The notes: a model not told the origin generated them from the letters alone. A stretch of 64,000 nucleotides of DNA from Leucaena leucocephala (GCA_037074615.1 CM073520.1:34963527-35027526), one strand, 5' to 3'; counted from the first letter of the stretch, positions 24,376 through 38,104 are shown. Made by a program: numbers and translations.

Positions 24376-25139
24376 TCATAATCAGCGCACCAAATATCTT
24401 ACACTAAGGTGTTCAACAATTTCCTTCTCCCCATACAAATAATATTTTCCTTGTCACTTTCCGTATATAAAAAAGCATTTAAGCATTTGAGTGCATTGTA
24501 GATTTGAAGGGTGATTTATTGAACCCAGGATTTGTATGAGGAAATTATAGAGGACGAGGTAAAATGAAGGAAACGACAAAGGATGAGGAGGATGACAATA
24601 AAAGAAAAACTTTCATTAAGACAAATATATCATGCCAATATGAATGAAAGAGGCTAAATCACTGCTTAAAATATATTACCTCCTCTTCCCCACCATATTG
24701 TTCCTATCTTCTTTTGACTAGTGCAATATGCAGAATCATGCTTGAAATATATAGAAGAAGCTGTGGTGGCAATAGGTGGCGAGAGAAGAGATGATGGCGG
24801 TGAGTGGTGACAACAATGGGGACAATTATGGTGGCAATGTTGGAGGTGAAAGTGGAGGTAGAGGACAGTTTTGGTGTAGTGGTAGTAGCAGTAGAGGCAT
24901 CAATGGCCCCATAATGGTATGGGTGGTAGTGATGCTGACACATGCAGTGCTGGCAACTGCAGTAGCTGGAGGGATTACAAAACAACAAAAACAATTACAG
25001 TACTAATGACAACAGGGAATGAAAAAATAATAACTCAAGAGAGCCAAAAAAGAAAGATCTAGTATCTGGGGTATCCACCTTAACTTATCCAAGAGAAAGA
25101 AGCAAGATTGGAATCCTTAATAGATAAATGCACAGTTTC

Positions 25140-25410
25140 ATATTATACCTGTAGACCAAACTGTTCTGCAAGATACTTGTGATCACCCTCAAGTTGTTCC
25201 ACTTCCACGTACTTGTCAAAAGAAGCATGGAGAGACGACAGCCTTCTACATCAGGCTGAAGATATAACAGTTTATATTTTACCCATAGACCAAACTGTTC
25301 TGCAGGATACTTGTGATCACCCTCAAGCTGTTCCACTTCCACGTACTTGTCAAAAGAAGCATGGAGAGACGACAGCCTTCTACATCAAGATGAAGATCTA
25401 CAATTTCATA
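25140..25410 (-). pseudogene. UBP12/13-like catalytic-domain exon, two tandem copies
   Basis: Minus-strand copies near 25405-25275 and 25255-25145 read DVEGC and, after a one-base shift, ASFDKYVEVEQLEGDHKY followed by P-AEQFGL. The family has DVKGC, then YASFDKYVEVERLEGDNKYH. In both copies a deletion at the DVYA position puts the two halves in different frames, so they cannot encode the protein. The two copies share this lesion, so they were duplicated after the gene broke. Confidence 0.8.
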
Positions 25411-25504
25411 TCCCGAATTCCATAAGAATTAAGAATGCATAAAATACTGACGTAAGCAACATCTTCCTAGAATGCATGCTATAACACGATTCTTCCTTGT
25501 TGAC

Positions 25505-25600
25505 TTATAGTCCACAATGATTCGATATGGTTCATGTGGTGGCCTTCAAATAACTGTTGTATGGTGCCTTCAACAACAGTTCCGTATGCAAGTAGGAAAG
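25505..25600 (-). pseudogene. UBP12/13-like exon GTVVEGTIQQLFEGHHM, left copy
   Basis: The minus strand reads GTVVEGTIQQLFEGHHMNHI, which matches the deubiquitinase family almost exactly (family: GTVVEGTIQ-LFEGHHMNYI). It lies directly upstream, in minus orientation, of the DVEGC exon copies, as in the normal gene. A near-identical copy is at 47090-47170. Confidence 0.85.
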
Positions 25601-25954
25601 TCCAATGCTATGCCTTCAACAAGAAGAGAAGTCAAGATCAAGGAGTAGATAAACCTTGAAGCTGGCAAAATTAACCAAACAAAATGGACAGGAGAAATAC
25701 TGCAAAAAAAAAAAAAAAATCTAGTTGAATCAGGTGGAACCCAAAAAGATAGAGAATAAAGAGTGGAAAACAAAACAATGTAAAACAAGATAACTTGTGG
25801 ACATCCAACATTAGTCACATTCAAAACCGTGAAAAGGCATGAAGAGTTGTGAATGAACCACTTGATCCAAAAATTTATCCATATTTGTGTTCATTTTTTG
25901 GGGAAAGGAAATCATTGATAAGAAAATAATTATAATGTAGGACAAAATGGAATC

Positions 25955-26170
25955 CTCCAACATCATTAAACATGACCTCGTAAATGGTAGATCCGTTAAA
26001 AGCGTAAGACTTGATATAGAACGACATTACAACTATATGATATTCCGATACTCACTTCATCCTTGGCAGTGGTGAGGAAAAGCAATCTCAAGAGTTTTTA
26101 GGCCTTGCAGTTCTAGCAAAGGAATATCCAATACTTATGCAGTTCTTGCAGTTCATAATATATATAATAT
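25955..26170 (-). pseudogene. UBP12/13-like C-terminal exons LDIPLxELQGLKTL and beyond
   Basis: The minus strand reads LDIPLLELQGLKTLEIAF, then in a shifted frame TAKDEVSIG, then GSTIYEVMFNDV. These correspond, in family order, to VLDIPLPELQGLKTLKVAFH, ATKDEVV and QSTVGDVINDL in a USP7-type ubiquitin-like domain. Frameshifts separate the segments. The equivalent place in the right duplicate lacks this exon. Confidence 0.75.
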
Positions 26171-26784
26171 CATAAGCCTAGAAACAAAACCAAAAGGCAA
26201 GAATTTAGCACATGTTGAAATTCCTCTCAACCAATTTTTACAATCCAAATTACGGAAATATACATTCTCCAAATTAAAGTACTGTAAAAAAATCACTATA
26301 CGATATTAAAACATGAATAGAAGATATTAGGCGCTTCAAAAAAACAAAAATAAATTCCTCTCTGATTAATAATTAGTTTTTCTATAAAAAAAGTCTAACT
26401 TATTCAACAAAATAAAGTCTAGTTTAAATTAAGCAGAAGGTTTTTCTCTCTCCTATGATCCTTAACAGGAAAAAGTTAACCCAAGTGATCAGAGGAAAAA
26501 TAATGCCAAAGGGAGATGAGATCTCCTAATACTCATTCATCTCAACAATCAAGCCTTCTCTCCCTTTTTCTATTATTATTACTAAGCTATCAGGAAATGA
26601 AAAATGAAGGAGTACTGCCTACGTAGGCCAAGGCGAAAGTTCAGTATAAAGCTCCATATCTAACACATCAGATTTTTAAGATGCTTCTTAAAATGGGAGA
26701 AAATGAGTTTTGTGTGTACAAAACTAAGAATGTAACAGAAGACGTACATTATCCTGTTTTGAGAAAGCTTAAACCTGAGGGTTA

Positions 26785-26865
26785 TGCACATTTTCTCTCA
26801 CTTTTTCCAACCTGTGCAGACTTCTGAGAGAATATAATATCTCCATCCTCAAGCTGCCCAAAATT
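26785..26865 (-). pseudogene. UBP12/13-like exon LEDGDII, left copy
   Basis: After a GGGCAG acceptor the minus strand reads LEDGDIIFSQKSAQ, the counterpart of QLEDGDI(I/V)CFQKS in the family. Only this exon of the block remains here; homology then jumps to the sequence equivalent to 51310. Copies are at 48285, 49095 and 49910. Confidence 0.75.
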
Positions 26866-27529
26866 AAGAGAGGGCATAGTAAGATACGTATGTAAGCAAG
26901 TTCGAAGGAAATAACTTTTGCACTCCTAAACAAAATCAATCATGAAATAGACTTGAACTATGAAAAATAAACAAGTTTGAAGAAAGACAAATTGAATTGT
27001 CTCAAAAAATGCAAAAGTAAAATAAAAAAAACCACATAGACTTTCACAGTCATGGGCAAAATCAATATTGAAAATAGGCTTGAACTATGAAAATAAAGAG
27101 GGAAAGAGGTCAAAAGAAAGACAAATTGAATTGACTCAACCTGCAGAACTCAAATAAATACAACTAAGGAACTAAGTATGCAATCAAAGTCATCAATAAC
27201 AAATACAAAAATTCATGTTTAGATGCAGAGCTTAGCAAGACAAGTGAGATAGCCACACAAGGATATAAAGTGTATCACTCAACTCACTAGCATAGGGGTT
27301 CTTTTCGCTCAATTCACCTGCTCAATCACCCTACCATAGGCTTGTAGTAGTTCTAATTCTCTACCACCTGTTACATATGCAATCAAAAATCAAGAGGTCT
27401 TTGTGGCTTGTAATGTAAGGGTGTGGAATGAAGTGCTCAAGAATGCATTGAATGGGGAAGATTAATGATTAATGTAGGGTTAACATGGTGCTCAAGTGTT
27501 TGTGGAGCATTTAATGATGATAATAAAAA

Positions 27530-30500
27530 AATTAAAAACAATCAAATGAATGATCAATTATGAACAAGTAAGAACCAAACAAACAAATTAAATAATGAAA
27601 AATGAAATAAATAAATAAATAAATAATAAAAATGATAAATTATTAGCAAATAAACAATAAACAATAGTGCATTAAACAAGTAAAATTGAACTACCAATGA
27701 GAACACTCAAATCAAATTTTTAAATATAAATAAAAAATAAATAAAGACAAGCAAATAATAATAAATTATTGACAAATAAACGATTGATAATAGTGGATAG
27801 CTGAACAAAATAAAAAAATTAAAAATAAAGAAATGAAAAAAATAAAGCCTAGCAAATGAATGATAAATTAGTAAAAAATTAAATAAAAACTGTAAAGTTA
27901 AACAACAACAACAACAAGCCTTATCCTATTAAATAAGGTGCTATTGTGTTCTATCAAAAACTAAACAAAATAAATAAATTAATACAATTTAGAGAAAATA
28001 TAAATAAAGATACGTACACATGATATTCCATCTAATGAGAAGCTCTCAAGCTAATTAAATATATATAATGACGAAATGCAAAAAATAAATATATCCAAAC
28101 AAATGAATGACAGACTACTAACAAAAAATAATAAAATATAATAAAAGGAAAGATATAAATAATAAAGAAATGAAAAAAATAGGTCAAAAAAATTAATAAT
28201 GATTGATCGATTACTAATAACAAAATATAATATAGAAAAAATAAAAATAATGAATAAATGAAAAAAAAATAGAGCCATAACCTTAACAAACAAAAATAAT
28301 AGTGTGTAGCCCAACAAAATTAATAAAATAACATAATTTAATTAAGCAAGCAGAATTGATTCTATTAGAGGTTTACTTTGCCTCACAACACTTCTTCAAT
28401 TATAAATAAAGCAGCCCAACAAAATAAATAAATATAATTTAAAAAAATATAAATAATAAAATAAATAGAGAAATAAAAAAATGGATAGAGAAGCAAATGA
28501 ATGATAATAACACATAAACAATAAATAATACCATATAGAGAATAAAATAAACAAATTAATATAATTTACACATAATCTTCTATGTGATATAAGCTCACAA
28601 GTTAAATTTTTAAAATAAAATAAAGAAATAGACACAAGCAAATGAATGACAAATTATTAATAAATAAATCATGAAATAACTCAAAAAAATTGAATAAATC
28701 AATACAATTTAGCAAAGTAATATCAATAATAAAACAAGTAAAATTGAACTACCCAACGAAACATTTAAACATAAATAACAAAAAATAAGAATAAATAGAA
28801 ATTGAGTGAAAAATAACAATGCTAATCCAACAAAATAAATTATCCAATATAATATAGAGAAAAAATATAAATAATAAAAAAAACGAGGCTTTCAACCTCA
28901 ATAGCAGCTCTCAATCCAAAAATAAAATAACACAACAAAATAAAAAAAAACATAATTTATGGAAAGATATAAATAACGAAACAAGGGCAAATTTTTAAAT
29001 TTCCAAATATCAATATCAAAGAAATAATAAAAATAGAGACAAGCAAATGAAAAGAAGTGCATAGGTCAAAAAATGTAATAATGAATGATTGATTACTAAC
29101 AAATAAATAACAAAATATAATATAGGAAAAATAAAAATAATGAATAAATGAAAAAAAGTAGAGCCATAATCTTAACAAACAAATATAATAGTGTGTAACC
29201 CAACAAAATTAATAAACTAATATAACTTAGGAATAAATAATTAAACAAGTATAATTGATTCTATTGGAGGTTTAATTATAGACTGTGAAGAAATAAAAAA
29301 AACTAAATACATGTTGATCTATGTCATAAAGATTTGATAATTTTGCCTTAAACACTTCTTCAATTATTAATAAAGTAGCCCAACAAAATAAATACATATA
29401 ATTTAAAAAATATAAATAATAAAACAAGCAGAGAAATAAAAAAATGGATAGAGAAACAAATGAATGATAATAACACACATAGCCAATAAAATAAATATAT
29501 TAATATAATTTACACATAATATTCTATGTGATATGAGCTCCCAAGTCACAAGCAAATGAATGACAAATTATTACTAAATAAATAGATCATGAAATAACTC
29601 AACAAAATAAATAAATCAATAAAATTTAGCAAAGTAATATAAATAATAAAACAAGCAAAATTGAACTACCAATGAATCTTTTAAATATAAATAAAAAAGA
29701 AGAAAAATAAATAGAAATTCAGTAAAAAATAATAATGCTAATCTAACAAAATAAATAATCTAATATAATATAGAGAAAAATATAAATAATCAATAGGAGC
29801 TCTCAATCTAAAAATTAAATAACACAACAAAGTAAAAAAATAACATAATTTATGGAAAAATATAAATAATGAAACAAGGGAAATTTTCCAAATATCAATA
29901 ACAGAAATAAAAAAATAGATACAAGCAAATTAAAAAAAGTGCATAGCTCAAAGAATTTAGTAATAAATGATAGATTACTAACAAATAAATAACAAAATAT
30001 AATATAGGAAAATGAAAATAATGAATAAATGAAAAAAATAAATAGAGCCATAATCTTAACAAACAAATATAATAGTGTGTAGCCCAACAAAATTAATAAA
30101 CTAATATAACTTAGGAATAAATAATTAAACAAGCATAATTAATTCTATTTAAGGTTTAATTGTAGATAGTGAAGAAATAAAAAAACTAAATACATGTTGA
30201 CCTATGTCATAAAGATTTGATAATTTTGCCTCAAAATACTTCTTCAATGATAAATAAAGGAGCCCAACAAAATCTATAAACAATAAATAATAGTGTACCC
30301 AACAAAATAAATAAATAGCTATAATTTAAAAAATATAAATAATAAAATAAATAGAGTAATAAAAAAGTAGATAGATAAGCAAATGAATGATAATAACACT
30401 TAAGCAATAAGTAATACCACATACCCAATAAAATAAATAAATTAATATTAAATTTATTAAAATAAAATGAAGAAATAGACACAAACAAATGAATGACAAA

Positions 30501-30815
30501 TTATTAATAAATAAATCATGAAATAACTCAACAAAATAAATAAATCAATACAATTTAGCAAAGTAATATAAATAATAAAACAAGCAAACTTGAACTAGCC
30601 AATGAATCTTTTAAATATAAATAACAAAGAAGAAAAATAGTTATTCAGTGAAAAATAATAATGATAATCTAACAAAATATATGATCTAATATAATACAGA
30701 GAAAAAATATAAATAATAAAATAAGTGATGCTTTCCACTTGGAGCTCTCAATCCAAAAATTGAATAACATAAATAAAAAAAATAGATATGCATAGCTCAA
30801 AAAATTTAGTAATGA
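27530..30815. repeat. AT-rich repeat array, block 2
   Basis: Same phrases and orientation as block 1. The first 1.1 kb (27530-28640) is a copy of 39840-41300 and 61460-62885. Higher-order landmarks (TTACTAACAAATAAATAACA) at about 28205, 29090 and 29970 are spaced 880-885 bp apart, a regular four-monomer-like unit. No genes. Confidence 0.85.
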
Positions 30816-30821
30816 ATGACT

Positions 30822-31155
30822 TATTGGAGGGGAGACATGGGTCTGGAAAGATGAGCGAGATCCGACAAAGTCTCGAAGCCCATGTATCTCAGAGTCCCCA
30901 TTTTAAAGAAATCCTACCCGACCTCCCGAACTTTCGAGTGTCCTCGAATGTGGCACAATCAATCAATAGAATAGGGGGTCCGGTCTGATTACCCATTACG
31001 AAGACCAACCCAATCTAAGTAAGAACGAGAAGGGAACGACAGAAGGACTGACAGTGATTGGTTAGAGTTAGATCCGCGAGAGGTCGTTTAGGATATTGCC
31101 CATGCTCGCCTAAGCCAATCGAAGTTCCAAGTGTACAACACGCAACTAGCAATGT
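30822..31155. other. GC-rich island inside the array, possible organelle-derived insertion
   Basis: An abrupt change of composition within the array: about half G+C, with CpG-containing words (GAAGGGAACGACAGAAGGAC, GATCCGCGAGAGGTCG, TCCTACCCGACCTCCCGAAC). The plus strand is open for 66 codons (30788-30985), but the frame starts in array sequence and has no motif I know. The even composition resembles plant mitochondrial DNA transferred to the nucleus; this is a composition-based guess. It occurs once in the window, while its flanks are repetitive. Confidence 0.4.
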
Positions 31156-31199
31156 GAGATAGATTACTAAATTTATGTTGATCTATGTCATAAAGATGA

Positions 31200-31675
31200 T
31201 TTGACAAGACGGGTAATCATTTTCTCCTATAGCTCTTCCTCACAAATAAATCCTCACCATCTATGTCTACAAGGAGAATTCATAATAAAACACACAAATC
31301 TAAGCAACAAAGAGAAGGAATGATGCAACACACACAAAAACTTGTTCTAAAGCAAAGGGAGGAGTTTTAGGGTAGAAATAAAGGGGGAAAGTGAGGGACA
31401 TGGCAGTGAATCGTGCTTTTCCTAGCATATTAAACCACCCAGGACAAGTTTTATCCTTTCACAATACCTGATTGTAGATGATCTTCAAGCTATTAAATTC
31501 ATTGACATAATTTGTCAGATTTTCAATGCATAATCAATACAATTATAAAGTACAAACATTGTATGTATGAAATACAGTCAAAAAGTTATATTGGTTATTC
31601 TTAGTTATACTCCATTTGTTTCAAATATAAGGCATTTTTAACTAAAATATCACATAAAAATTATATCATAACTAG
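31200..31675. repeat. Third, shortened copy of part of duplication B
   Basis: Phrases such as CTTCCTCACAAATAA, CACCATCTATGTCTAC, ACACACAAAAACTTGTT, GGAGGAGTTTTAGGG and TTTCAAATATAAGGCA occur in the same order as at 23880-24380 and 45390-45815. The copy is more diverged and has deletions. It leads into deubiquitinase exon remnants at 31680. Confidence 0.65.
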
Positions 31676-31679
31676 CATG

Positions 31680-31930
31680 CTCCAAGGTGTTCAGCGATGT
31701 CCTTCTCATCCACATTGCCCATGACACTTTCACGTATATAACCAAGCAGGTAAGAGTGCTTTGCGAACCCAGGCTTTTATATGCATTTAGAAGTAAATAC
31801 CTTCATTTCTCTAAAAATACTTTAAAAAAATTCTTCATCTTGCAACTTCTTATGCATTCACAATTTGACTTCAGCTAACGTCTCACTCTAAAAAATCACT
31901 AAGAAAAACGGATCTCCAAAATAAATCGTA
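31680..31930 (-). pseudogene. UBP12/13-like exon remnants (DPFFLVI and YIRES..NVDEKDIAEHL)
   Basis: The minus strand at about 31920-31850 reads DPFFLVIF, stop, SETLAEVKL, stop, MHKKLQ, matching the C-terminal exon of the family. At about 31775-31685, YIRESVMGNVDEKDIAEHL matches the end of the catalytic domain (YIRESDKEKIICNVDEKDIA). As at 22.9 and 44.5 kb the order is reversed relative to the normal gene. Two in-frame stops in the first exon. Confidence 0.75.
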
Positions 31931-31934
31931 TTTT

Positions 31935-34340
31935 TTATGTCCTGATCAGCAGCAATATATTATTATCAAAGAATATCTGATTTTGAGTTATCTCTGAAAT
32001 GATAAACATGGATCAACCCATCATGAGGACCAAGTTTCTCTTCATCAGGAATCTGGGAAGCCAGATGACATGATCCAAATGGTAGTGGAAGAAGTAGTGA
32101 AAAATTAAATAATAGCGCAAATCCAATAGAAACAAATAAATAAATGATAAAATATTAACAAATAAGTAATAAATGACAAAAAGTAAATAAACCAATGATA
32201 AAAGAAATGAAAAAAATAAATAAGTAGAGACAAGCAACTAAAAAGATAAATAGAGCCAAACAAAATTATTAACAAACAAAATTAATAAACTAATATAATT
32301 TAGGAAAAAATATAAATAATGAAGCCAAGAATTCATAGTACTATAAATAATGAAGAAATAAAAAAAAATAAATACACAAGCAAACAAATGATAATACCAA
32401 ATAAACAAAGAATAATGATACATAACTCAACAAAATGCAAATGATTGATAAATTATTTAGCCCATTAAATCAATATAATTTAAGGGAAAATATAAATAAT
32501 AAAACAAGCAAAACTTAACCTATAACCTTCCACACAATTAGGAGCTCTCAATACAAATTTCTAAACATGAATAAAGAAGATATTAAATTCATTAACATAA
32601 TTTGTCAGATTTTCAACAAAAATAAACTATAAATCATATCCCACCAAAATAAAATCAATATTCAAACAAAATTTTTAAATATAAATAATAAAGAAATAGA
32701 CACAAGCAAATGAATAATATTATTAACAAATATACAATAGTAGATAACCCAACAAAATAAATATAGAGAAATAATAAATAAAAATAATGTGGAAATAAAA
32801 AACTAGATAAAATAAATAATAAATAAAAATGTATAGCCAAAAAATATAAATAAATAAAACAAGGGAAAATTCCAATAGAGCCAAGGTGCATAATCTTAAC
32901 GAATAAATATAATAGTGTCTAACAAAATTAATAAACCAATATAATTTAGGAATAAATTAAATAGAAAGGTCTTAATTATAAATATTGAAGAAATAAAAAA
33001 CTAAATATATTGTCATAAAGATTTGATAAAGTTTTGACTCCCTAACACAACTTCAATGATAAATAAGGAATAAATAAAAAAAAGAGACAAGCAAATAGAT
33101 GATAAATTATTAATAAATAATATAAATATAAATAATGAAGAAATAAAAAATAAATATATACAATGAATGACAAATTACTAACAAATAAATAAGAAATATA
33201 ATTTAAGGAAAATATAAATAACGAAGAAATAAAAAAAGAATATAGCCAAGATAAAGTAATAACAAATAAACAAAGAATATAGCCAATATAAATAAATCCA
33301 CATAATTTAGGAAAAATATAAATAAAAAAAAATAGAGAAGCAAATGAATGATAATAACACAAAAAATAAATAGTAGCCAATAATAAATTAATATAATTTA
33401 CACATAACCTAGCTCACAGGTTAATTTTTTTTTAAAAAAATGAAATAGAGACAAACAAATAAATAACAAATTATAACAAATAAATAATAAATAAAAGTGT
33501 AAGCCAAAAAATATAAATAATGAACAAAACTAACACAACAAAATAATAAAACAAACGAATAGAAATAAGACAAATTATTAAAATAAAATATATTATATGA
33601 AAGCAAAAAGTGAAAAATAATAATGTTAATCCTACAAAATAAATTATTCAATATAAAAAATATATATATAATAAAATAAGCGAGACTTTCCAAAGACATA
33701 TCATATTAATTTTTTTAATTTAGGGGAAAATAAATATTGAAAAAGAAATTAAAAAAATAAATAGAGATAAAAGCCAAACAAATTTATTAAGTAAATAATA
33801 AAATAAGTAAAAATATATGATAAATTACTATAATTTAGGGGAAATATAAATAATGACACAAGTAGAATTGATAGTAATATAAATAATGAAGAAATAAAAA
33901 AAATAAATACACAACCAACTAATAATAGTACTAAATAAACAAAGAATAAATAATACATAGCTCTCCAAAATGCAAATGATTGATAAATTATTTAGCCATT
34001 AAACAATAAATAATAAATAATAGTGTATACTCTAACAAAATAAATTAATTAATATAATTTAGGGGAAAATATAAAAGCGGAATTCAACTATTAATGAGGA
34101 GCTCTCTAAGTAAACCCAACAAAATAAAATATAAAAAATGAAACAAGCAAAATTAACCCTAAACAATATTTTATGGGTTATGGAATGATAGGATTGATAG
34201 ATTACTAAAAGTGAAAAAATAATAGTGCTAAGCTAAAAAAATAAATAAATTCATATAATTTAGACAAAAATATAAATAATGAAACACATGGCCTTAAGCT
34301 AATTTTAAATATAAACAATAAAAATAGAAAAAAAATAAAT
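31935..34340. repeat. AT-rich repeat array, block 3
   Basis: Same monomer phrases as blocks 1 and 2 but more diverged, with AACAAATAAATAATAAATAA and ATAGCCAA words. A short non-array stretch at 31935-32100 (GGATCAACCCATCATGAGGA) leads in. Minus-strand open frames here are low-complexity by-products. Confidence 0.8.
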
Positions 34341-34900
34341 ATAGACAAGCAATGGCAAAAATGATGGGAAAAGAGGTAGCGACAACAAGGATAGTTGTGG
34401 TGGTAATAGGCAGTGAAAGTGAATATGTTTTCAACCACGGACCATAAGTACAGTACTGAATCAACAAGAGGAAAGAAGTATCCGCAAAAGATAGAGTAAT
34501 AATTTTGGATGTCCAAGAGGATGAAATAGAGGAACGAGAACAAATTAACAAATTGATTATAACAAATTTACTAACAAAATAAGATAATATATGTTAGAAA
34601 TTAACAAAAACAGTCAAACCCACAGACAAGTGTCAAGCCACAGATAACCAGTGCGATGGAAAATTACAAATACAAATGAAACAGCGAGGAGGGAGAGAAA
34701 TTAGAGACCTTATTTATGTATTCACCTTTTTTTTTTAAATTTTATTTTTACCATAGTAAATAAAATAAAATATAAATATGAGGACAAGATGAGCAAGCAC
34801 CGTATTCATAGCCCTTCCTCACAAATAAATGTAGAAAAATATGTTATATAACACCTAATCTTTTCCCCTTCTTCACAAATGTGAGACTTCAAAACAAAAA
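34080..34900. repeat. Segmental duplication C, left copy
   Basis: Matches 57830-58640 closely, including GAATTCAACTATTAATGAGG, TTATGGGTTATGGAATGATA, CAAGTGTCAAGCCACAGATA and the CAGCGAGGAGGGAGAGAAAT word near 34682. Both copies are also distantly related to the 22.8-24.0 and 44.1-45.5 kb segments. No coding sequence found. Confidence 0.8.
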
Positions 34901-34959
34901 ACCCAAATCTAAGCAACAAATAGAAGGACTGCTGCAACAACATATAGACAAACATATAT

Positions 34960-36190
34960 TACTAAATATGAATAGTGAAGAAATAGAGAACATAAATAGA
35001 ACCAAATATAATTTAGGAAAAAATATAAATACTGAGACAAGTAGAATAGATAGTAATATAAATAATGAAGAAATAAGAAAATAAATACACAAGTAAATAA
35101 ATGATAGATTACTAACAAATTAATAACAAAATATAATATAGGAAAAATAAAAATGGATAAATGAAAAAAATTAATAGAGCCATAATCTTAACAAACAAAT
35201 ATAATAGTGTGTAGCCCAACAAAATTAATAAACTAATATAAACAAGCAGAACTATAGATAGTGAAGAAATGAAAACTAAATAGACCCAACAAAATCTATA
35301 AACAATAAATAATAGTGTACCCAACAAAATAAATAAAAATATAAATAAAATAAATAGAGAAATAAAAAAATGGATAGAGAAGAAAATGAATGATAATAAC
35401 ACTTAAACAATAAATAATACCGCATAACTAATAAAATAAATAAATTAATATAATTTAAGTTAAATTTTTTAAAATAAAACGAAGAAAAAATAGACACAAG
35501 CAAATAAATGACAAATTATTAATAAATAAATAAATCATGAAATAACTCAGCAAAATAAATAAATAATAATTCTAATCTAACAAAATAAATGATCTAAAAT
35601 AATACAGAGAAAATATAAATAATAAAATAAGTGAGGCTTTCCACGTGAATAGGAGCTCTCAATCCAAATAACACAACAAAATAAGAACATAACATAATTT
35701 ATGGAAAAATATAAATAATGAAATAAGGGAAAATTTCCAAATATCAATAACAGAAATAAAAAAAAAATAGATACAAGCAAATGAAAAAGAGAATGAATGA
35801 TAGATTACTAACAAATAAATAACAAAACATAATATAGGAAAATAAAATAATGAATAAATGAAAAAATAAATAGAGCCATAATCTTAACAAACAAATATAA
35901 TAGTGTGTAGCCCAACAAAATTAATAAACTAATATAACTTAGGAATAAATAATTAAACAAGCATAATTGATTCTATTGGAGGTTTAAAGATTTGAAAATT
36001 TTGCCTTCTTCAATGGAGAAACACAAAATCTATAAACAATAAATACTAGTTTACCCAACATAATAAATAAATAAGTATAATTTAAACAAATATAAATAAT
36101 AATAAAAAATGGATAGAGAAGCAACAATGAATGATAATAACACATAAACAATCCACATAGCCAATAAAATAAATAAATTAATATAATTTA
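34960..36190. repeat. AT-rich repeat array, block 4
   Basis: Array monomers with higher-order landmarks at about 35105 and 35805. Phrases AGAGCCATAATCTTAACAAA and TGTGTAGCCCAACAAAATTA are nearly identical to those in blocks 1 and 2. Confidence 0.8.
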
Positions 36191-36475
36191 CATAATATCC
36201 CATGTCCTTCTCATCCACATTGCCCATGACACTTTCACGTATATAAACAAGCAGGTAAGCGTACAAGTGCTTTGTAAATTAAAGTTATCCAACCCAGGCT
36301 TTGTGTGACGTCTGAATGCCATGAAAAGATGACTTGACAACATATATTTATATGCATTTAGAATTTCATTTCTCTAAAAATACTTTAAACTAGAACTTGC
36401 ATATGCATTCACAATTTTCTCACTCTAAAAAATCACCAAGAAAAATGGATCATATTTTTTATGTCCTGATCAGCA
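36190..36475 (-). pseudogene. UBP12/13-like exon remnants, shortened copy
   Basis: The minus strand at 36300-36195 reads YAYLLVYIRESVMGNVDEKD in an open frame (family: NAYMLVYIRES, then NVDEKDIAEHL). About 36440-36400 holds a worn version of the DPFFLVI/SETLAEVK exon, much of it deleted. The segment is a shortened relative of 31680-31960, as shown by shared words such as GCCCATGACACTTTCACGTA and TTTTTTATGTCCTGATCAGC. Confidence 0.7.
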
Positions 36476-36489
36476 AAGAATACCTGATT

Positions 36490-37700
36490 TGATACAAGCA
36501 ACTGAAAAGATAAATAGAGCCAAACAAATGATAATGTGCCAGAAGCCACAATTTTAAATATAAATAATGAAGAAATAGAAAATAAATAGAACCAAGTAAA
36601 TGAATGATAAATTACTAACAAACAAAATTAATAAACTAATATAATTTAGGAAAAATATAAATAATGAAGCCAATGAAGAAATAAAAAAATAAATACACAA
36701 GCAAACAAATGATAATACCAAATAAACATAGAATAATAATACATAACTCAACAAAATGCAATTGATTGAGTCAATATAATTGAAGGGAAAATATAAGCAA
36801 AATATAATATAATAAATGAAACAAAAAAGTGAACCATTTCCTCTCTCTCACCAACTTTTTAAATATAAATAGTGAAAAATAAATAGAGACAAAAAAATAA
36901 ATAATAAATTATTATCAACTAAACAACAAATAATAGAGCATAGCCAACCAAATAAAAGTTAAATAATAAAAAAAAATATAGTCAAGCAAATGGATGATAA
37001 ACTATTAAGAATTAATTAATAAATAAATAGTAAATAGTAGTGTATAGGACAATAAACCAAATAAATATAATTTTGGGAAAAAATATAAATAATGGAATAA
37101 ATGAAAAAACTAAATAAAGACAAGCAAATGAATGGTCAATTAAGATCAAATAAGCAACAAACAAACAAATTAAATAATGAAGTAATGAAATGATAATTAT
37201 TAACAAATAAATAAATAAACAAAAATGATAATTATTAACAAATAAACAATTAAACAAGCAAAATTGTATAATAAAAAATAAATAAAAACAAGCAAATGAA
37301 CAAAAAATATTGACAAATAAACAATTGATAATAGTAGATATAAAAAAAATAGAAATAAAGAAATAAAAAAATATAAAAGCTAGTAAATGAATGATAAATT
37401 AAATAAACTATAATGAAGGGATGAATAAAATAGAGACAAGCAAATAGATAAATAAATTATTAATAAATAAATAATAACTAATGCCGTATTACCCAAAAAA
37501 AGAGAGACAAGGTTAATAAATAAACAATAAATGATAAATAATATTACATAACCCAACAAAATAAACAAGCCAATATGTAAAAAATAACGAAATAAGTAAA
37601 ACCGATAGACAAACAAATGAATAACAAATATACAATGGTGAATAATACAAAAAATATAGGAAAATAAGATAAATATTAAAATAAAACTAAGCATCTAATA
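36490..37700. repeat. AT-rich repeat array, block 5
   Basis: Diverged array monomers, same orientation, ending abruptly at a non-array junction near 37706. No genes. Confidence 0.75.
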
Positions 37701-38104
37701 ATTTAAAGCCTTACCCCCGTGCTCATGCTAATGCTATTGCTCTTTTCACCCGGCTGAAAAAAATAGAGCCATAAAATCCCACTGATAGAGGAATAGGCTT
37801 GATTCATTGTGCAAGTCATAACAAACAAGTCCATCTTAGTTACAAGTCATAATGGTGAAATTTCATACCCAAGAAAACAGTACCATAATTCAGAAGAACC
37901 AATGGAAGAAATTATCAAGGAAAACATTCATACAGAATGCTTGGAATAGATAGAAGGTGACAATAATGGTGGGGAAAGAACAGATGATGGTAGTGACAAT
38001 GTTGGAACCATATCAGAAAACTAAGAAAGAATTAGTATCAGGGGTATCAACCTTGACTAATCCAAAAGAAAGAAGCTAGATTAGCAACCACAATAGATAA
38101 TCAT

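Larger units (their letters stand above)
22940..27520. repeat. Segmental duplication B, left copy
   Basis: Matches 44420-48420 and then, after skipping about 2.9 kb, 51310-51890. Long stretches are near-identical (for example 24700-25000 with 46120-46440, and 26280-26880 with 47770-48380). The left copy lacks the triplicated deubiquitinase block of the right copy but keeps an exon (25955-26170) the right copy has lost. It is not composed of array monomers and so forms an island between array blocks. Confidence 0.85.

Noticed and set aside
24776..25006. Gly/Ser-rich plus-strand frame (VSGDNNGDNYGG...)
   Set aside because: It lies in a duplicated non-coding island, antisense to the exon remnants. 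It arises from GGTGG/GACAAC-type simple sequence and is frameshifted in the other copy (46200-46430).
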